Shown here one piece after another: positions 58,398 to 64,000 of a DNA stretch of 64,000 nucleotides; position 1 is the first letter of the stretch, and each line of letters begins with the position of its first letter. The stretch covers positions 27,544,639-27,608,638 of the forward strand of contig OY743184.1 of assembly GCA_963555705.1 (NCBI GenBank), given 5' to 3'. The notes beneath the pieces are model-generated. The model was not told where the DNA came from. It ran no database searches and saw nothing but the letters and a program-made list of their open reading frames with translations. The position numbers and the translations under genes were made by a program. This stretch comes from Ligustrum vulgare (Eukaryota; Streptophyta; Magnoliopsida; Lamiales; Oleaceae).

Positions 58398-59870
58398 ATG
58401 ATAGAATTCAGAATTATCAAATTTAATTATCAAAACAGTCCTTATAAAAATGAATATCATAGCATAATTGAACATTTATTTATGCATAAACAATTTACTA
58501 GACCCAATAATAAAATAAAAAAGTTATATCATGTTTATATGTCATGTTTGTTAGCTATTTTTCCTAAATTAAAAGAGTTATTAGGAATAGAAATTACAAA
58601 ATCAATCATTTATTTTTGACTTGATAGTGATAATACTGAAATAAATAATGAATTATATTTAGGATATGTGTTTAGTAGCGATAATGATTATGATCCTATA
58701 ATAGATTATGACAGTGATGGCAAAGATGAATCTTTCTTTACTAGTTTTTGAAAATTTTGATATCATGAATGAAGAAAATTACATCATAAGTAAAACCCAT
58801 ATATAAGAGAGGTCTATATAAAGTTAAAAAAGAATATTAAAAATAAAAAAGGAAATAGAAATGGAAATGAAATTGATAAAATAGGATACGAAGAGCAACT
58901 TTATGCATCACAAGAGATATTAAAAAGTTTTAAAGAAAATTTGATAGAAAACTTTGTTAAAGATACTATAAGATCTATAGTAATATAAGATATCCAAGAT
59001 ATAATTGATAAATTAGAAAAAAGAAAGAAAAATATTTCAAAATATAATATAACATTTGAACCAAACATAGATATCATGGCTGATATAGATATTATTAATT
59101 CCCAAACACTGATAGAATTTGAAAAATTACTTGAAACATTATAAATTATTTACTTCTCTGTTTATAAAGTCTGGATATACTATTAAAGGATTAGACAATT
59201 TGTTAGAAAGAATAATGAAAAAAAATAGATAACATTATATCTTAATTAATAGATATGGATGAATCATCTGAACAATATTATATACTTTCAGAAAACCATG
59301 ATCAATACATTATAGATTATTTAGATATATTACAGCTTAAAATAGATTTAGAAAATAAAATTATGACAAATACAGTCCAAACCTAATGCCAGGATATACA
59401 ATCGAAGGATTAGATAACCTTTTAGAAAAATTGAAAGATAAAATGGAAGATATTAAACATTAAATGAAAAATGAAAACATATCTTCTAAAGAATATAATA
59501 AACTTTTAGAAAAATATTAACAATATATTGCAAATTATTGTATTTTACTAGATCAAAGAATGGACTTATACCAAAAAAATTTGTATAATAATTTATAATT
59601 GATGGATACTTCAGAAACATCAACTTCTAATAACTGTAATCATAAACCATATTTACAAAACAAAGAAATTTCATTTTTATCAGCTATTATTGAAAAATCT
59701 AAAAATATACATTCTGTTGGACAATCTAAACTAAAAGACATATACAAAGATATTGACTATGCTATCCTAAATAGAATAGAATTTAATTCTGTTGAAATAG
59801 CAAAAAATATAATACAGTTCATAAAATTATAGAAGAATACGAAGATATGGAATAAGAAGTTTCAGAAGGA
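58398..59870 (+). pseudogene. Viral-like coding block 3 with an internal repeat
   Basis: Begins with a 73-residue frame at 58398-58619 and continues, across many stops, in K/I/N/D-rich frames to about 59870. A repeated module of 219 bases (73 codons) is visible: GYTIKGLDNLLE at about 59173 and GYTIEGLDNLLE at about 59392, each followed by a YI-x-x-Y motif. The last open frame is 59599-59832. No catalytic motif found. Not functional. Confidence 0.4.
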
Positions 59871-60010
59871 ATAACGTTAGGATATATAATTAAAAAATAT
59901 CATCCTAAATCTTTTGAAAAATTATCACAATATAGAACATTTTTAGAAAAACTTAAAATATTAAAAAATATAAATATAACCAGAAGCTCTGAATTAAATC
60001 AACCTAACTA

Positions 60011-60185
60011 AGTTTGGGGATATATCTTGCAAAATAAACAATCATTTTCATTAAGGGTAATCTTGACATTTTAACAGAAATGTCTATTTTACTAAAATTA
60101 TTGTCTATCAAACTCATTTAACTAAAAAACCCCAATTTATAAATAAGTTTATACTCTTGCTTAATTCTCAATTATGCTGCGCTAA
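60011..60185. other. Edge of the viral-like block
   Basis: AT-rich, no feature recognised. Confidence 0.4.
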
Positions 60186-60684
60186 GAGCATCCCCAATGC
60201 ATTCTGTGAATTTGGGAAATACACATAACACGTCAGCAAATAAATGGAATATGATAAAAATCCATCTCCAATGCACAACGTGGATTAGGATGTTAAGTTG
60301 ATGTGACGCTAAAAAAAATAGACATTGTGGGATGAAGCGTCTACATCTGGCACTCCGTGAGACATACTGACTCAGCATTAACTTTTATTTATTAATTATT
60401 TAATTACTATAAATAGGACGTTGGCTAATCATGTTTTATGATACAAGTTATTTCTATTTGACTCTTTATACAGTGAGAAATCTTGCAGATAAGGTTCAAT
60501 TTATGCATAGTAATTAATTTCAAAGTTAAATAAAAAATGTCACATAATCAATGTTATTTAAATGTAGAAGGAACCATTGGAGAGTAAATTTTTTACTTCT
60601 CCGTTTATTTATCCACGCTTTTTAGAAGTCTGTTTATTTTATTACCACGTCAGTCCCAATCCACGGAGTGCATTAGAGATGCTC
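60186..60684. mobile_element. Harbinger-type MITE, 499 bp
   Basis: Inverted ends GAGCATCCCCAATGCATTCT and (complement) GAGCATCTCTAATGCACTCC, continuing for about 30 bases, with TAA on both sides (60183-60185 and 60685-60687). The GAGCATC ends and the 3-bp TAA target fit PIF/Harbinger. No gene inside. Confidence 0.85.
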
Positions 60685-60829
60685 TAATATATGGAGATGG
60701 GGATTTGAGAAAAAAATCGAGTTGGATTTTGGATCCCACTTATAAAAAAAAGGTGAAACCCTCACCTTAAGGGCCCCACATGCCCTACCTTGGACCTTGG
60801 TGAAAGATGTAAATAGCGGGATATGCCTC

Positions 60830-60990
60830 AACTGGTCAAGGACTGAGAGTTTTGTAACTGATCAAATTCACAATGAAGCCAAGTACAAAGCGTTGCTGAT
60901 AGGACTTGAACTTCCCACCCTGTGGATTGTCAGCGATATTTGACATTATGTCCCCTCTGCTTTTGTCAGTTGAGCTGTGCCCCGGGGGCT
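60830..60990 (-). mobile_element. Possible SINE (or short gypsy RNase H remnant)
   Basis: On the minus strand CAGCTCAACTGACAAAAGC (about 60980) resembles an A box and GAAGTTCAAGTCC (about 60917) a B box, though their spacing is long. On the plus strand, a short frame with NEAKYKALLIGLEL at 60873-60914 resembles the gypsy RNase H motif. Either reading is possible. Confidence 0.3.
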
Positions 60991-62229
60991 TAATCACACT
61001 TTTAAACTTTGAGCTCGAAGTTGCTCAAGATAAAACCATTTCCAACAAAAACTTTGTTCCTGCATTACCTTACTCCAAATTTATATTCAATTTTTATGCA
61101 TTTACTTATTTTATAATCAGATTTTTGTTTTAACTATATCAAATCGCTCTAAAAAGATTCACTTTATTTTTTTAATATAATTTGACTATACTAAAAATAA
61201 GTATTTATCTTTGAAATCTTATTTGTACTTTAGTTAGAAGAAAACAATATAAACTGATGATAATATAAAAAAACAAAAAAAAAGAAATTATAGTTAGTTT
61301 CGAAAAATAAATTCCCGAATAGGTGGAAATTGAAAATCAATCAACAACAAAATATTAAACAATGAAAGAATCAAAATATAGAGTATGAACACATAAATGA
61401 AAAAATCTCTAATTAGAACGAAACAACTCAATAATAGAGGCTTGAATATGATTCGAAATCGCTGTCCTATAACGAAATTTGCCCTCTCTCGCCAACTTTA
61501 GATTGCTTACCAGTTCCACGGAAAATGACTTTGAGGATTCAACAAGCCTTTGCAAGTTTAATACTTTGCTTGATGGACATAAGAACACAAAAATAATTTC
61601 TGAATTTTGTAGTTTTTTATATGGACTTGTTTTGGTGTGTGCGTTGCACACATATTTCCAGTATTTTCTTATCAGAGAAGTTTCGAATAATGATTTCTTA
61701 TTTGATACTCCCCTTATCCCATAAAGATAGACTCATTTCTATTTTTACACGGATTAAGAAAACATAATTATTATATGTTGGAACTATAAATTTGCTTACA
61801 TTTTACCTAATATACTCATACATTAAATAATAAGTAGTTTATATGCGTTGATAACAATGCATATTAAATAGGGGTATATTAAAAAATTAAGACATTAATA
61901 TAATCTCAATAAGGAATGTAACCTATAATTTGAGACAACCCAAAAAGGAAACCGAAAGAAAAAATTAATGAAAGAATAAATACAATGCTAATGGTACATT
62001 TTAAATGACTAAAGTTTTTTCTACAGTTTTAGTAATTCGAAAATAATGTAACAAAATATTGTGCGAAAACTTCACATCAATATTAAGATATTACTATTAC
62101 GACTTTATTTGAACTCTCATAATTAACTTAACGAAAAAAATAAGTAAAACAAAATGATAAAAATAGGAACATGAGAAGGTCTCCATAAAGATGTCCAAGG
62201 TAATCTTTGGACAGATGTCCGAATAGTGC
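60991..62229. other. AT-rich, no gene recognised
   Basis: Overlapping open frames on both strands at 61409-61724 have no family motif. Confidence 0.5.
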
Positions 62230-62775
62230 ATTAAATCCAATTGTTACCCGCATAGTGTTTAATTAGATGAATAATGCCTAAATTGATGGGAAATTCGGGC
62301 AATTTGCCCGCATATTGTTTAATTGGATGAATAGTGCATTTAATTGTTGTCCCATAGTATTTAATTAGATGAATAGTGTCTAAATTGATGGAAAATTCGA
62401 GCAATTTGCTCACATAGTGTTTAATTGAATGAATATTGTTTAATTGCAATTGAAATAATGTCTAAACTAGATGAATAGTGTTTAATTGCAATTTGATGAA
62501 TAATAGTGCATCCAATTGTTGCATGTATATAATGTTTAATTGAATGAATAATGCCTAAATTGGATTAATAGTGTTTAATTGCAATTGAATGCATATTGCC
62601 ATAAATAGTGCCTAAATTGGATGAATAATTTTTAATTTTAATTGGATGAATAATGTTTAATTACAATTTGATGAATAGTGAATAGTGTTTAATTACAATT
62701 GGATGAATAGCGTTTAATTTTAATTGGATAAATAGTGTTTAATTGAAATTGAATGAATAGTGTTAATTGAGATTT
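62230..62775. repeat. AT-rich degenerate minisatellite
   Basis: More than ten imperfect copies of a TGTTTAATTGxAATTGGATGAATA-like unit of 20-50 bases. Two longer copies share GGAAATTCGGGCAATTTGCC and GAAAATTCGAGCAATTTGCT. Confidence 0.85.
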
Positions 62776-64000
62776 TGAATCTTTTATATATAATAATAGA
62801 GAGATATTGATCACAAATGATTTGTAAAATTTCTAACATTTTTTATAATGAAACTTTCTCGTATTTATAGTACTCCAAGTATCATTCATATAATTCTTGT
62901 TGAAAATGTGCCACTCTAATCCAAAAAACCTTTTGGAAATAAACTTCCAACATGCAGAAACAAATAGCCCATGTTTGGTGCTTTGGCTTGTGGGCTGTTG
63001 CCCCCATCAAACAACAGGGCAACCACTCAGTTGTTTTCCAGTTTCGATTTGATACTAGGTGAACCCGATCTCCCTTTTCACTACATATCAACAATCCCCC
63101 ACTTGGTCAAATTAAATTATAAAAAGTCTCAACACTTATACATAGAGCAAAGGTATCTTTCGATTTGAACATTCACATTAGTATAATCAATCACAAAATG
63201 TCATCTAAATCCTAGGTAAGATAAGAGTTTTTAACCTATTATCCCTTAGTAACAATACCAGTAAGACACGGACACACAAGTGTCATGTGCTCTCAAGTTC
63301 CCAATCATTCTTAGCACTTTTATGGCCACTTATCCTATTCATGAACTTTTAAGAGAGAAAACTCCAATTCTCTGTTGAGGCGGTACCAACTCGAAGTTTA
63401 TATAAATAAAGTTCTTCTATTATCTTTATCACATTTAGAGATATTTAAATCAATGTTTTGAACTTTACTAAGAGTTTTAAAACTGAACTCTTAATTTCGT
63501 GACAGCCATAACTTCATTTTCTAGGATGGGGTTCTTAACTTATAAGTGCTAATACTGTCCACTTATCAAATGACTTGTTGTTATTCTTTGAATCCAAAAT
63601 GTACTATTCAAATAAGGTTTGGTAGGGTTTCTATAATTGGTGAATCCTTTAGTAAAAGTTTCAACCCAACCCTCTTTGATATTGTTTTTACTTTTTCAAG
63701 TAAAAAATCTTGGTCAATATATGATTTGACGTCACAATAGTTTGTAAAGTAATTTCACAATTTACTTTGACGTCTTCTCATGTTTGTTTAGACTCTTAAT
63801 TTAGTGATTTCAACAAAATCACTAACTAACATCATTTGACAACACTTTTTCTATCAAGTACAGAAAGTGATTCCATCACTTTTTAAGTTATACTTCTCTC
63901 TATTAGAACTATAGTTAATTTTGTTTAAGTGATCCAACTTAATCACTCGTTTGAATTTTAATATCATTTAAACTTCTTAAAAGTTTTTGCAAGGATATTT
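62776..64000. other. No gene recognised; possible retrotransposon remnant on the minus strand
   Basis: The stretch AACAATCCCCCACTTGGTCA (63089-63108) is GTTG...GGGGGATTGTT on the minus strand, like sequences seen near plant LTR edges, but no second copy or coding motif is visible. Confidence 0.35.

Larger units (their letters stand above)
51660..60010 (+). mobile_element. Decayed pararetrovirus-like (Caulimoviridae-like) integrated sequence, with later insertions
   Basis: A very AT-rich stretch with long runs of lysine-, isoleucine- and asparagine-rich coding frames in one direction, broken by many stops. A tRNA-Met(i) primer-like site lies at 51913-51924 before the first coding block, and a TATA promoter at 57896 lies after the second block and before a third, an order that fits circular pararetrovirus genomes. 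RT, protease and capsid zinc-finger motifs were not found, so the identification rests on organisation and composition. Two insertions (53315-53818 and 55039-57797) are younger. Alternative: an unknown AT-rich mobile element. Confidence 0.45.

Noticed and set aside
62230..62775. Regularly spaced repeats that might suggest a CRISPR-like array
   Set aside because: Units are imperfect, of variable length, with no unique spacers, in a plant nuclear sequence; it is a minisatellite.

Overview
This is nuclear DNA from a flowering plant, probably a eudicot. The signs are intron-split genes of plant families (a phytocyanin, a FAR1-related fragment, a TrmA/RlmD-like RNA methyltransferase), LTR retrotransposons whose primer sites use the usual plant tRNAs, hAT and Harbinger-type DNA elements, and strongly AT-rich gene-poor spacers. 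No rRNA gene, tRNA gene or CRISPR array was seen. The species cannot be told from the sequence. All homology calls are by eye from motifs; no database was searched.

Positions 1-31860 are a nested transposon block. From the left: the end of an Athila-like Ty3/gypsy copy with its LTR (1054-2543); a minus-strand, Tat/Ogre-like putative gypsy-type transposon protein gene (about 2591-4785); a Tat/Ogre-like LTR (5814-6495); copia remnants (6516-9850) split by a probable chromovirus LTR; then an old Athila-like element with decayed gag, protease and reverse transcriptase (11818-15625), whose other LTR appears to lie at 31150-31860. Inside it sits a younger Athila-like element (LTRs 17086-18586 and 29141-30999) that carries gag and protease but no visible reverse transcriptase or integrase. 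That element was itself hit by a solo LTR (18713-20068), a hAT transposon with an exact 8-bp target duplication (21132-24376) and a Harbinger-type MITE (27624-27799).

Positions 31861-51660 hold the host genes: an intact uclacyanin-like phytocyanin (two exons, 34634-35649), a broken FAR1-related gene cut by a retrotransposon LTR (37180-38626), a membrane-protein gene interrupted by a complete non-autonomous LTR element with a coiled-coil ORF (39467-44690), and an apparently intact 14-exon RNA (uracil-5-)methyltransferase gene on the minus strand (45752-51568, 499 residues) whose introns carry a SINE and a MITE.

Positions 51660-60010 are the most unusual part: a very AT-rich, lysine/isoleucine-rich coding region with many stops, a primer-binding site matching initiator tRNA-Met and a TATA promoter lying between ORF blocks. 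It looks like a decayed, integrated pararetrovirus-like sequence. It was later hit by a 504-bp retroposed insert with an 11-bp target duplication and by a 2.76-kb solo LTR. The last 4 kb hold a MITE, a possible SINE, an AT-rich minisatellite and unassigned sequence.
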